Of a DNA stretch of 47,837 nt, positions 1-8,103 are shown piece after piece. The translations under genes were made by a program, and so were the position numbers. Below the pieces are notes generated by a model. The model saw nothing but the letters and a program-made list of their open reading frames with translations, did not search any database and was not told where the DNA came from. Every line of letters starts with the position of its first letter. The stretch's first letter is position 1. Source of the stretch: a bacterium (GTDB taxonomy: Bacteria; Vulcanimicrobiota; Vulcanimicrobiia; Vulcanimicrobiales; Vulcanimicrobiaceae); contig JAJYFM010000008.1 of NCBI GenBank assembly GCA_021790895.1, positions 1 to 47,837 on the forward strand, given 5' to 3'.

Positions 1-148
1 TCGCGGCGCCCCAACGCCCGATCTCGCCGGAATGCTGCGGTAGCGCCAACGCGATTCCGAAGAGCAGCGCGCATCCGAGCGCAAGAAGCCCGACGATCTC
101 CGAGTTTAGGCGATCTCTCGAACTTGCCTTACGACGCACGCGTGCCAT
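1..148 (-). CDS. FtsK/SpoIIIE-like DNA translocase, N-terminal fragment (cut by window edge)
   Basis: This frame is too short for the ORF track. An ATG read leftwards from position 148 gives 49 codons without a stop to the window edge. The peptide starts with a basic stretch (MARVRRKASSRDR) and goes straight into a membrane segment (EIVGLLALGCALLFGIALAL), followed by a short loop ending GEIGRWGAA. That layout, a basic N-terminus, an E-I-x-G-L-L helix and then a loop with G-x-x-G-x-W/L, is typical of the first membrane helix of FtsK/SpoIIIE translocases. Those proteins pump chromosome ends through the division septum. The motor domain lies outside the window, so the assignment rests on the N-terminus only. 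It is divergent from the dehydrogenase gene, with 36 nt between the two starts, so both promoters must overlap or lie inside the coding regions. No good ribosome binding site is visible. Another membrane protein is possible. Confidence 0.5.
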   Translation of the reverse strand, partial: MARVRRKASSRDRLNSEIVGLLALGCALLFGIALALPQHSGEIGRWGAA

Positions 149-184
149 TGGGCGATTTCATTCGTCATCGTACGAGGAGTTCTT

Positions 185-1279
185 TTGAGCAAGCCAACCG
201 TCGTCGTCCTCGAGGGCGATCAAACCGGACAGGAATTACTGGAGGAGTCGTTACGCGTGATCGCGCGCGAGACGATCGACCTCGAACTCGATTTTCTTCG
301 CTTCGACCTTTCGCTGGAAAACCGTCGCAAGAGCAATAATGCGGTGGTCCACGAGGCGGCGACCGCAATGAGGGAGCACCGCTTCGGCATCAAGGCCGCA
401 ACGATCACCCCCGAACAGCGTAACGACGTCGGATCGCCCAACGCCATCCTCCGCAAAGAGATCGACGGCAAGGTCATCGTCCGTACCGGCCGCCGTCTGC
501 CGCGCGTACGCCCGGTCGGTGGTATCCACGCGCCGATTGCCGTCGTCCGTATGGCGGTCGGCGATGCGTACGGAGCAAAAGAATGGCGCGAGAGCGTCGA
601 CGGCGACGAGATTGCCTATCGAACCGAATCGATCTCGCGCACGATCTGTCGCTACGTTTCGGAGTATTCGTTCGCGCACGCGCGCAAGGTCGGCGGGCGA
701 GTCTTCGGCGGCCCGAAATACACGGTCAGCCCGGTCTATGAAGGCCTGCTCAAAGAAGAGATGGACGCCGCGGCAGCACGCAATAAAGATGTTCCCTACG
801 AGCCGCAACTCATCGATGCGACCTACGCACTGCTGTTGAGTTCGGTCGGGGACGATCCGCTCGTCATTCCTTCGCTCAACCGCGATGGTGATTGCCTCTC
901 CGATTTCGTCATGCAGCTCTTCGGATCGATCGCCGGAGCGGAATCGGTGCTCCTCTCCTTCGAAGGCTCGCCGGAAGCGGGCGAAGCATTCAAACCGAGC
1001 ACCGTCATGGCCGAGGCACCACACGGCACTGCGCCGCGCCTCTTCGGGAAGAATGTCGCGAACCCACTGGCGATGATCTTGGCGGCGGGAGCGATGCTCG
1101 GCTATATCGACGACAAGCGCGCGAGCAACGCCTCCCGCGCGATCTACGAAGCCTCCCTGGAAGCGATTCACAGCGGTACCGCGACCGCCGACCTCGGCGG
1201 CCAAGCCACGACCACCGAGTTCACCGACGCCGTCATCGACGGCGTCAAACGCAAGCTCGAGGTTTGGTCCTCGCTCTAG
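185..1279 (+). CDS. Isocitrate/isopropylmalate-family dehydrogenase
   Basis: A 364-residue cytosolic beta-decarboxylating dehydrogenase. The start is TTG at 185, chosen because GAGGAG lies 5 nt upstream and the protein then opens with the family N-terminus (VVVLEGDQTGQE, the usual GDGIGPE-like loop). Further family marks are an arginine-rich substrate region (VRTGRRLPRVRPVGGIHAP), a metal-binding segment with N-x-x-GD-x-LSD (SLNRDGDCLSDFVMQLFGS) and the late HGTAPR cofactor loop followed by NPLAMILA. Length suits this family (about 330-420 residues). Members oxidise and decarboxylate isocitrate, 3-isopropylmalate, homoisocitrate or tartrate using NAD(P). The sequence departs from standard Icd and LeuB, and no leu or TCA genes flank it, so the substrate cannot be set. 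An isocitrate role is my guess from the C-terminal TTEFTDAVI segment. It is followed by a hairpin and probably transcribed alone. Confidence 0.85.
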   Translation: MSKPTVVVLEGDQTGQELLEESLRVIARETIDLELDFLRFDLSLENRRKSNNAVVHEAATAMREHRFGIKAATITPEQRNDVGSPNAILRKEIDGKVIVRTGRRLPRVRPVGGIHAPIAVVRMAVGDAYGAKEWRESVDGDEIAYRTESISRTICRYVSEYSFAHARKVGGRVFGGPKYTVSPVYEGLLKEEMDAAAARNKDVPYEPQLIDATYALLLSSVGDDPLVIPSLNRDGDCLSDFVMQLFGSIAGAESVLLSFEGSPEAGEAFKPSTVMAEAPHGTAPRLFGKNVANPLAMILAAGAMLGYIDDKRASNASRAIYEASLEAIHSGTATADLGGQATTTEFTDAVIDGVKRKLEVWSSL

Positions 1280-1292
1280 CGAGATCGCGCGG

Positions 1293-1326
1293 CCGGGCCG
1301 TGAGGGCACTCCCCTCTCCGGCCCGG
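1293..1326 (+). terminator. GC-rich hairpin after the dehydrogenase gene
   Basis: CCGGGCCG (1293-1300) pairs perfectly with CGGCCCGG (1319-1326), and an inner GAGGG/CCCTC pairing extends the stem. It begins 13 nt after the stop codon. Only two T residues follow, so it is a weak intrinsic terminator or an RNA 3'-end stabiliser. Confidence 0.5.
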
Positions 1327-1378
1327 TTCGGCACGCGCGATAAGGGTTCTCACGCGTCACTCCCTAAATAGGTCGATT

Positions 1379-2260
1379 ATGTCCTGGATTACGCGAGGTT
1401 CGGGCGGCTCCGGAAAGCCTCCGCGCTCGGACGGCGAGAACGCGACCCCGAAACGTGCGGCTTTCAGACAGTCGCTGGAGATTCCCATTTCTTTTGAGGC
1501 CGGCGGCAAAGCGGCCCAAGTCTTTGGAACGTTAATCGATATATCGGAGACGGGTTGCCGCATCCGATCGCTCGTCTTACTCGACCGCGAGTGCGTTATT
1601 CGCTTCGAGTTGCGACGCGGAAGCGGCTCGCCGTTGCGCCTGCGAGGGCACGTCGCGGGGCGGCGATCCCCCGCCGACGGCGCGGGCTACGAATACGGGG
1701 TCACCTTCGACGGCATTACTCCCCCCGAACGCAAACAATTGCACGCTGAAATCATGGAATTGCAACGACGCGAGGCGGCGGCGCGATCGCACGTACGAGA
1801 TGAAAAGCCACCTGCCCCAAACGACCAACGCCGTAAGGATTTGCGACAGAGTACCTCGTTTCCGATCTCGTTTCGTCGACCGGGTTCGGTGTGGCTGAGC
1901 GGATTTTGCGCCGACGTCAGCGCCGGCGGCATCCGCCTCGTCTGCGGCGATGCAATCGAGGACGGAAGCGAGCTCGAGTTGCGCTTCACCCTCCCCAACG
2001 ATGTGCTCGAGGTTTTTTCGAAGGGGGGAGAACGGACCGAAATAACGCCGTTCGGCCCGCGCCGAGTGCGCATCCCCGACAATCGGCGAGCTTTCGACCA
2101 GATTTTCGCTCGGGCGCAAGTGGTGGGCAAACTCGCCCCGATCGAAGGGCGGAACTCCTACGGCGTCGAGTTCACGAACCTCGACGGATATTCGCGCGAA
2201 GAGATCGTGCGTTTCAATCACGCGATGCAGCTCCGTCGGCTGCGATCCGGAGCGAAGTAG
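1379..2260 (+). CDS. Tandem PilZ-domain protein (c-di-GMP receptor)
   Basis: A 293-residue soluble protein with two PilZ domains. Domain 1 has the RxxxR motif at residues 26-30 (RAAFR) and the D-x-S-x-x-G motif at 54-59 (DISETG). Domain 2 repeats both, with RKDLR near residue 150 and DVSAGG about 30 residues later. These are the residues that bind cyclic di-GMP in the family, and both sets look intact, so both domains should bind the ligand. A charged, proline-containing linker joins them, and the second domain carries an insertion before its last strands. No enzymatic or membrane domain is present, so it should act as a switch on a partner protein. The glycosyltransferase gene starts 6 nt after this stop, which suggests that the partner is the transferase or its pathway. 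That link is inference. Confidence 0.88.
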   Translation: MSWITRGSGGSGKPPRSDGENATPKRAAFRQSLEIPISFEAGGKAAQVFGTLIDISETGCRIRSLVLLDRECVIRFELRRGSGSPLRLRGHVAGRRSPADGAGYEYGVTFDGITPPERKQLHAEIMELQRREAAARSHVRDEKPPAPNDQRRKDLRQSTSFPISFRRPGSVWLSGFCADVSAGGIRLVCGDAIEDGSELELRFTLPNDVLEVFSKGGERTEITPFGPRRVRIPDNRRAFDQIFARAQVVGKLAPIEGRNSYGVEFTNLDGYSREEIVRFNHAMQLRRLRSGAK

Positions 2261-2266
2261 CGCGCG

Positions 2267-3415
2267 ATGCGCGTGCTTTTCGTCCCACGCGAAGATGGCA
2301 ACCGCGTCTTCGGCGGCGATGTCGTGCAGATGGATGCAACGGCGCGCGAATTGCGGGCGCTCGGCGTCGAGGTAGAGGTCGCCTCCGCGCAACGCGCTTG
2401 CGAAGCGGAGTTCGATATCGTCCATCTTTGGACGAGTCTCCACCTTCCCGACCAACTCGAACGACAACTCGATACGCTCGCGCCGGCTCGCAGCCGCTTT
2501 CGCGTAGCGCTCTCGCCGATTTGGGCGCCGCACCACACGCTGCGCTGGATGCACGCAGCGCGGCGCTGGTTATTTGAAAGCACCACCGACCGCGGCTCGC
2601 TCGATATCGTCAACGCGCGCGACACTTTGGAAAAGATCGCGCGGCGCAGCGTCGACATCACCGTCGATGGAACAACGCTCACGGCGTGGACGGCGCACCC
2701 GTCGACGGCGGCATGCAGAGGCGTCCTCTCACGACTCGATACGATTCTTCCAAACTCGTGGATGGAGCTCGCGGCGATTTTTACGTATCTCGGCGATTTT
2801 TGCGAGCACGCCGTGGTGCCGAATGCCGTCGACGCCGCCCTCTTTACCGCCGGCGATCCCGCTGCGGTTCCCGCCGAATTGCAAGCCGCTCCCTTTGCGC
2901 TCATGTCGGCACGTTTCGATGCGCGCAAACAGCAAGATTTCGTCCTGCTCGCACTCAAGCGCACGGAGTATCCGCTCGTGTTCGTCGGCGACGCAACCGA
3001 TCCGGAGATCTTCGCCCGCTTTCGCGATCTCGGTTCGCGGCGGGAGGCACCGGTCTATTATTATCCGGCGATTCCCCAGCAACAATTGCGGCATCTCTAT
3101 GCCGCCGCGCGCGTCCACCTGTTACCGAGTCTCTTCGAGTCGCCGGGGCTCTCCTCGCTCGAAGCGCTTCTCGCAGGCAGCGCGATCGTCGTCGGTAATC
3201 TCGGATTTGAATCGGAGTATTTCGGCGATTCAGCCTACTATTGCGACCCCTGCGATGCATGGTCGATCCTCCGCGCGACGCAGCGCGCGTGGAATCGTTA
3301 CGAACGCGATGCAGCGCTTCGCGAGCAAGGGCGTCGACGAATTCTCGAAGAGTTCACCTGGTCGGCCGCTGCGAAAGCGACCCTGCACGCCTACGAGCAA
3401 GTTCTCGGAAAATAA
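2267..3415 (+). CDS. GT4-type glycosyltransferase
   Basis: A 382-residue GT-B fold glycosyltransferase. The N-terminal half opens with a Rossmann strand (MRVLFVPRE) and a GGDVVQ loop typical of acceptor-binding domains. The C-terminal half carries the family's E-x7-E signature in ESPGLSSLEALLAG, which contacts the nucleotide-sugar donor, preceded by LLPS and followed by a variable AYYCDP segment. Length is normal for GT4. There is no signal peptide or transmembrane helix, so it works at the cytoplasmic face of the membrane, probably on a lipid-linked or surface glycan. Donor and acceptor cannot be told from sequence. It is almost certainly co-transcribed with the PilZ gene upstream (6 nt gap, with GGAGCGAAG at the end of that gene as its ribosome binding site). 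It ends at a convergent hairpin facing the amidase operon. Confidence 0.85.
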   Translation: MRVLFVPREDGNRVFGGDVVQMDATARELRALGVEVEVASAQRACEAEFDIVHLWTSLHLPDQLERQLDTLAPARSRFRVALSPIWAPHHTLRWMHAARRWLFESTTDRGSLDIVNARDTLEKIARRSVDITVDGTTLTAWTAHPSTAACRGVLSRLDTILPNSWMELAAIFTYLGDFCEHAVVPNAVDAALFTAGDPAAVPAELQAAPFALMSARFDARKQQDFVLLALKRTEYPLVFVGDATDPEIFARFRDLGSRREAPVYYYPAIPQQQLRHLYAAARVHLLPSLFESPGLSSLEALLAGSAIVVGNLGFESEYFGDSAYYCDPCDAWSILRATQRAWNRYERDAALREQGRRRILEEFTWSAAAKATLHAYEQVLGK

Positions 3416-3442
3416 GATCGCCTCGACGTTTTGAGGCGATCT
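3415..3442 (-). terminator. Convergent hairpin between glycosyltransferase and amidase genes
   Basis: AGATCGCCTC (3415-3424) and GAGGCGATCT (3433-3442) form a perfect 10-bp stem with an 8-nt loop. Read on the minus strand the stem is followed by TATTTTCC, so it best serves the amidase operon. It also overlaps the stop codon of the plus-strand glycosyltransferase and could block read-through both ways. Confidence 0.6.
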
Positions 3443-3445
3443 GCG

Positions 3446-4840
3446 CTACTCGACTCCCGGCGGACGCATCGTGTGAAAAGCCGTGCGCGCTTGAAAGCGC
3501 ATCGCGATCGCGACGAGATCGCGCTCACGCCATGGATTCGCCATCATTCCAAATCCGGTCGGAAGATGATGCTCGCCGAAGCCGTTGGGGACGCTCATCG
3601 ACGGGAGTCCACAGAGGTTGCCGGGCGTGACCGGGTCGATCGCTCCGGGCGCATCGGGATAGACTTTATCGAAGGGCGTTCCAATCGGATACGCGACGGT
3701 CGGCAATGTCGGGAAGAGCAATGCATCGTAGGGAGCGATCGTTTTCCCGACGGCATCGACGATCTCGCGCCGACGGCGCATCGCATCGACGTAATCGACG
3801 GCGCGTGTTTCGTACTGCACGTACCCACCGATCCGGTCATCGGGGGACTGCAACTCGCGCGCCTTTCCGCTCTCGATAAGATCGCGAAAGGCGGCGGCGC
3901 TTTCGCCGTTGAGCAATGCTCCGATCGTCGCGCCATAGGGGAGATCGGGTAGCCGTACTTCTTCGTCGATCTCCACCGCATCGGCGATCGCGGCGAGTGC
4001 GGCGTCGAAATTTTTCACTACCGCGGCTTGGGTCTGCTTCCGTGCACCGACGATCACCGCGACGCGCGGCTTCTTCTTCGGCACGTAGAATGGTTCGCTA
4101 CGCGTACTATCGTCGCGCGGATCGGCACCGGCGACGATCCGGAGAATCGCCAACGTATCGCGCGCCGAGCGCGCCATCGGGCCGAGTTTATCGGAGCTCC
4201 ACATCAAGGCCATCGCACCGTAACGGCTCACTCGGCCGAAGGTCGGCCGCAGCCCCGCGACACCGCACATCGCACTCGGCGTTAAGATCGAGCCGTTGGT
4301 CTCGGAGCCGACGGCGAAACCGACTAACCCGGCGGAGACCGCCGCACCGGGGCCGCTCGAGCTCCCGCCGCTCCAAAAATTGCGGTTCCACGGCGTTCTC
4401 CCCGGGCCGGTAAACGATGCATCGGCACCGTTGTACCCGAACGCACCCGCAAGTTCGACCATGGCGAGTTTCGCGGTGAGGACCGCTCCGGCAGCATGGA
4501 GTTTTTCGACCACCGCGCCGTCAAAATCAAAATGACGATCGCGATAGGGTGCCGCCCCCCATGTCGTCGGCGCACCGACCGCAGCGAGCAGATCTTTTAC
4601 TCCGTACGGCACACCGTGCAGCGGACTCTTCCGATCGCCTTGCGCGAGCGCTCGATCGGCAGCGGTCGCTTCGGCGAGCGCGCGTTCGTGCATGATGGTC
4701 ACGACCGCTCCGAAGTGCGAGCCGTAGCGCTCGAGTCGCGCCAAGTAGAGTTTCGTCAGCTCTACCGAGGAGATTTTTTTGCTTGCGATGGCACGGCCGA
4801 GCGCAAGCGCATCGGAGAATGCGAGATCGATCTCGTTCAC
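3446..4840 (-). CDS. Amidase signature family hydrolase
   Basis: A 464-residue amidase signature enzyme, normal length. The Ser-cisSer-Lys triad can be placed: Lys82 in YGVKD, cis-Ser160 in the GGSSSG loop, and nucleophile Ser184 in GSETNGSI. The 24-residue spacing between the two serines is the same as in fatty acid amide hydrolase. The usual GG before the nucleophile is NG here, a mild departure. The family hydrolyses carboxylic amides. GatA belongs to it, but no gatB or gatC lies nearby and the Glu-tRNA amidotransferase features are not evident, so a catabolic or xenobiotic amidase is more likely. It is the last gene of a minus-strand run; its ATG overlaps the stop of the small exported protein (ATGA), so translation is coupled. 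Confidence 0.88.
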   Translation of the reverse strand: MNEIDLAFSDALALGRAIASKKISSVELTKLYLARLERYGSHFGAVVTIMHERALAEATAADRALAQGDRKSPLHGVPYGVKDLLAAVGAPTTWGAAPYRDRHFDFDGAVVEKLHAAGAVLTAKLAMVELAGAFGYNGADASFTGPGRTPWNRNFWSGGSSSGPGAAVSAGLVGFAVGSETNGSILTPSAMCGVAGLRPTFGRVSRYGAMALMWSSDKLGPMARSARDTLAILRIVAGADPRDDSTRSEPFYVPKKKPRVAVIVGARKQTQAAVVKNFDAALAAIADAVEIDEEVRLPDLPYGATIGALLNGESAAAFRDLIESGKARELQSPDDRIGGYVQYETRAVDYVDAMRRRREIVDAVGKTIAPYDALLFPTLPTVAYPIGTPFDKVYPDAPGAIDPVTPGNLCGLPSMSVPNGFGEHHLPTGFGMMANPWRERDLVAIAMRFQARTAFHTMRPPGVE

Positions 4841-5166
4841 GGTCGCACCGCAAATTGCGGGACCGGCGCGTCGCCGTTGTGCAGGACCGTTCCATGCGCA
4901 TTTAACGCAGCGCCGAAACCGTAGCCCTGTTCGATCCCTTGCGCGATCGCGTGAATCTGCGCGTCGCTCAGTTTCGGGTCGAAGCGACGCATCGAGCGCG
5001 CAAGATCGAGCGCGGCCGGCGAGGGCGTCGGCGTGGGGCTCGGCATCGGAGTCGGCGAGGCTTCCGGAGTTGCCTCAACCACGGCGAGACCCGGAACGAG
5101 CGCCGCCCCGACTCCGAGCGCTGCCCCGGCAAGGAAGATTTTCCGCGTGCTCTTCATGATCTGCAT
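4837..5166 (-). CDS. Small exported Pro/Thr/Ser-linker protein, function unknown
   Basis: 109 residues, not recognised. A basic N-terminus (MQIMKSTRK) and a hydrophobic stretch (about residues 9-30) look like a signal peptide. Next come a low-complexity linker of Pro, Thr, Ser and Met (about residues 33-50) and a compact C-terminal part of about 55 residues. That part has a helix LSDAQIHAIAQGIEQGY and ends LHNGDAPVPQF. Met4 is an alternative start. The protein is likely periplasmic, with the linker acting as a spacer from the membrane. It overlaps the amidase start by 4 nt, and the EamA transporter lies 45 nt upstream. The tight coupling suggests a shared role with the amidase, although the amidase itself has no signal peptide. 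Confidence 0.65.
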   Translation of the reverse strand: MQIMKSTRKIFLAGAALGVGAALVPGLAVVEATPEASPTPMPSPTPTPSPAALDLARSMRRFDPKLSDAQIHAIAQGIEQGYGFGAALNAHGTVLHNGDAPVPQFAVRP

Positions 5167-5211
5167 GAACGTCCTTGGCGCGCGGAGGTTTGCAGCCCTC
5201 TACGGCAGCCT

Positions 5212-6045
5212 CTACCTTGCAGCGATCATCGCGACGGCGACGAGCGCGCAGATGACGCCCGCCCACTGAATGCGCGAGAGACGCTCGCGCAGCACGATGC
5301 CTGCGAGCAGCACCGTTGAGGCGGGATAGAGCGACGTCAACACCGCCGAAATCGCGAGCCCGTCGATCCGCGCGGCGAGAAGATACAACAAATTGGCGCC
5401 CATATCGAGCGCACCACCGAGCACAACGATCCAAAAGGCTCCATGCATGCGCATCGAGGTCCGCGTCGCCATCACGATCGAAGCAAGCAACGCGACGGAA
5501 GCAAGGCGCGAGCCAAGCAAGGCTATGAGCGGTCCGCTTTCGCGTGCCATCCCCAAGAGCGTAAAGAACGCCCCAAATGCAATTCCCGCGAGAATCGCTT
5601 CCCGCAGCCCCGCCGTCGCAATCTCCCGCTCTCCGGTTTGTTCGAAAGAGGCCGAGATCGCCACGATCGCTACCGCTGCTAGAACGAGCCCGCCGTCGAC
5701 CAACGGCGTGGGGCGTTCGCCGGAGACGATGCCGAAAACGACCGGCACCGTCGCGGCGAGCAACGCCGTGATCGGCGAGATGACACCCATGCGGCCGATC
5801 GCCAGCGCATGATAGAGCAAGGCGATTCCCGTAGCGCCGGCGACCCCGGCGAGCGCTCCCCATTCCAAGGATACTGCGCTGAAGTGCTCGTGGTGAAACG
5901 CGAGCAGCATCACGATAACGAACATCCCGACGGCCTGCGTCGCGAGCGCAACGGCGAGCAACGCCGCGCGACGCGCAGCGATGCCGCCGAGAAAATCTGC
6001 GCTGCCGTACGCAGCAGCGGCGACGAGCGCGAGCAGCACCCCCAA
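5212..6045 (-). CDS. EamA/DMT-family transporter
   Basis: A 277-residue integral membrane protein with about ten hydrophobic segments arranged as two EamA repeats, the architecture of the drug/metabolite transporter superfamily. The first repeat opens with MGVLLALVAAAAYGSADFLGG and the second contains a SLYPAST segment near residue 240, a recurrent DMT feature. Such carriers move amino acids, nucleobases or small metabolites across the inner membrane; the substrate is not predictable. The start lies 8 nt after the RNase J stop, so it is probably translated from the same message. The gap to the next gene is 45 nt, so the four genes rnj-eamA-small protein-amidase form one plausible transcription unit. 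Confidence 0.85.
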   Translation of the reverse strand: MGVLLALVAAAAYGSADFLGGIAARRAALLAVALATQAVGMFVIVMLLAFHHEHFSAVSLEWGALAGVAGATGIALLYHALAIGRMGVISPITALLAATVPVVFGIVSGERPTPLVDGGLVLAAVAIVAISASFEQTGEREIATAGLREAILAGIAFGAFFTLLGMARESGPLIALLGSRLASVALLASIVMATRTSMRMHGAFWIVVLGGALDMGANLLYLLAARIDGLAISAVLTSLYPASTVLLAGIVLRERLSRIQWAGVICALVAVAMIAAR

Positions 6046-6053
6046 GGGCGAAG

Positions 6054-7748
6054 TTACGCCTCGATGACGATCGGCACGATCACCGGCCGACGCCGCGTTC
6101 GCGAGAAAATCTCCTTCGCCAACGTTGCACGTACATGTTCGCGTACCGAGTTGGTATCGCGTAAGGCGTCGCTTGAGAGCGAGGCCAGCATCGCGCTTAA
6201 GTGCGCCCGGAGGTGTTCGACGAGCGCTTCGGATTCGGGTTCGTAAAACGCACCACGAGTCACGATATCGGGAACCCCGATCGTTTGCGCCTCCTCCGCA
6301 TCGACGGCGACGACCGCCGTAACAATCCCGTCATTCGAGAGCATCTTGCGGTCGCGAAGCACGGCCTCGCCGATCTCTCCGAGCCCCGTACCGTCCACGA
6401 GCACCATGCCGCCATAGGTTTTCCCGATTTTGTCTCCATACTCGGCCGTAAATTCGACGATATCTCCGTTTTCGATGACGAAGACGCTCTCGGGGTGCAC
6501 GCCGGTTTTGGTTGCCAGATTCCCGTGCGTGACCAACATACGGTACTCGCCGTGAACCGGAATAAAATACTCCGGCCGGATCAAATTGAGCATGAGCAAA
6601 AGCTCTTCTTGCGAGGCGTGCCCAGAAACATGGGCTCGGCCCTCGTTCCCGTGAATGACCGTCGCGCCGAGCCGATAGAGGTTGTTGATCGTTCGATAGA
6701 CGCTTTTTTCATTACCGGGGATCGGCGTCGCGCTGATGACGATCGTATCGCCCGGATCGATCGAGAACTTCGGATGATCGCGGACCGACATCCGCGTAAG
6801 CCCACTCATCGGCTCGCCCTGCGACCCCGTCGTCATCACGACGATTTGGTCTGCACGAAGGTTGCCGACATCTTCGATCTTCACCAAGATATCGGGCGGA
6901 ATACGAAGGTGCCCATGCTCGCGAGCAAAGTGGAGAACGTTGTTCATCGATCTTCCGAGGAATGCGATCTTTCGACCGAATTTTTCGGCATGATCGATCG
7001 CCTGTTGAATGCGCGGAACGTTCGACGCGAAAGAAACGATCAAGATTCGACCGGTCGCTTTTGAAAAAATCGTCGTGAAAGCTTCGCCGACGACACGTTC
7101 GGACTGCGTGTGCCCCGGGCGTTCGGCGTTCGTTGAATCGGCGAGCATGCAGAGCACGCCCTCTTCGCCGATGCGGGCGAGCGCCGCGAAATCGGCCGGT
7201 CGGCCGTCGATCGGCGTCTGATCGAACTTAAAATCTCCGGTGTGGAAAATCGTTCCGCTCGGAGTCCGAACGGCAAGCGAGCATGCACCGGCGACGGAGT
7301 GATTAATATGCACGAATTCCGCTTCGATCTCGCCGTAGCGAACACGATCGCCGGGCGCTACTGCAACCAGCGGCATCTCACCGAGTTTATGCTCGCGCGA
7401 TTTCGCTTTAATCAATGCACCGGTAATCGCGGTACCGACGATCGGGGTGTTCGGAAATTCACGCAAAAAATACGGGATGCCGCCGATATGATCTTCATGC
7501 CCGTGCGTTACTAAAACCGCGCGCAGTTTGTGCACGCGTTCGCGAATGTAGCTAAAATCGTTGATCACGATATCAACGCCGAACATTTCCTCGTCGGGGA
7601 ACATCAGTCCGCAGTCGACCACGACGAGATCGTCGTTGGTCTCGATCACCGTCATGTTTCGACCGATCTCGCCGCAGCCTCCAAGCGGAACGACGCGAAC
7701 GAACGGCTCTTTGGGAGCCTTGGGAACGGAGATGCTCTGCGTTTTCAA
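6054..7748 (-). CDS. rnj: Ribonuclease J
   Basis: A 564-residue metallo-beta-lactamase/beta-CASP ribonuclease. The zinc-binding H-x-H-x-D-H motif is intact at residues 82-87 (HGHEDH), following a CGLMFPDEEMFGVD segment typical of RNase J. The beta-CASP region carries TTGSQGEPMSGL, and the C-terminal HVSGHAS and PVHGEYRML segments are also diagnostic. RNase J is a 5'-to-3' exo- and endonuclease central to mRNA decay and rRNA maturation in bacteria that do not rely on RNase E. Length matches the family. The start codon is TTG, supported by AAAGG 7 nt upstream and by the short polar N-terminal extension common in this family. It is the first gene of the minus-strand operon. Confidence 0.96.
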   Translation of the reverse strand: MKTQSISVPKAPKEPFVRVVPLGGCGEIGRNMTVIETNDDLVVVDCGLMFPDEEMFGVDIVINDFSYIRERVHKLRAVLVTHGHEDHIGGIPYFLREFPNTPIVGTAITGALIKAKSREHKLGEMPLVAVAPGDRVRYGEIEAEFVHINHSVAGACSLAVRTPSGTIFHTGDFKFDQTPIDGRPADFAALARIGEEGVLCMLADSTNAERPGHTQSERVVGEAFTTIFSKATGRILIVSFASNVPRIQQAIDHAEKFGRKIAFLGRSMNNVLHFAREHGHLRIPPDILVKIEDVGNLRADQIVVMTTGSQGEPMSGLTRMSVRDHPKFSIDPGDTIVISATPIPGNEKSVYRTINNLYRLGATVIHGNEGRAHVSGHASQEELLLMLNLIRPEYFIPVHGEYRMLVTHGNLATKTGVHPESVFVIENGDIVEFTAEYGDKIGKTYGGMVLVDGTGLGEIGEAVLRDRKMLSNDGIVTAVVAVDAEEAQTIGVPDIVTRGAFYEPESEALVEHLRAHLSAMLASLSSDALRDTNSVREHVRATLAKEIFSRTRRRPVIVPIVIEA

Positions 7749-7802
7749 AATCGGGCCTTTACAACGGCTATTTGCGTGGGAATGACGGGCGGAGGAATGC
7801 CC

Positions 7803-8095
7803 ATGGGTTACCGATACTCTATCACGCTCGCGCTACTAGCCGCGAGCCTGCTCGGCAGTACCCACCACCCTGCGCATCGCCCGAGGAGGTCGGCGAGCAC
7901 GGTGCCGCGCGCCGAGAGCCTCTACTCCTGGCATGCGCTGAGGCGGACGCGAGATATCCTCATCCTTCATCTGCTCGAGTTGCGGCGGGAGCGCTTGGGG
8001 CGCCTCGAGCGTCTTTTGCGAGCGGGGACGCCGATCGGTTGCCTTCTCAGGGATCCGCTCCTCTCGGCAAGAACCGAGCCGCCGCCCGCCAATAG
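7803..8095 (+). other. Stretch between rnj and the Yip1 gene with a strong ribosome binding site but no coherent gene end
   Basis: This 355-nt gap (7749-8103) is the longest non-genic stretch in the window. GGAGG at 7791-7795 sits 7 nt before an ATG at 7803. The frame begins like a signal peptide (MGYRYSITLALLAASLLGS), becomes arginine-rich, and then runs open to 8654 through the Yip1 gene, where the product is clearly a shadow. A stop (TAG, 8093-8095) exists one frame over, 8 nt before the Yip1 start. The simplest readings are a small exported-protein gene with a frameshift (real or from assembly), or a chance open frame. A second GAGGAGGT lies at 7883-7890. A competing 89-codon minus-strand frame (7836-8105) has no convincing start. 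Confidence 0.3.
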
Positions 8096-8103
8096 TCGCC
8101 GAC

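Noticed and set aside
251-1360. 369-codon minus-strand frame across the dehydrogenase gene
   Set aside because: Arg/Asp-rich mirror of the real gene with no recognisable motif; a typical shadow in GC-rich DNA.
3446-4840. GatA subunit of Glu-tRNA amidotransferase
   Set aside because: Amidase signature is shared, but no gatB or gatC lies nearby and the operon context is unrelated.
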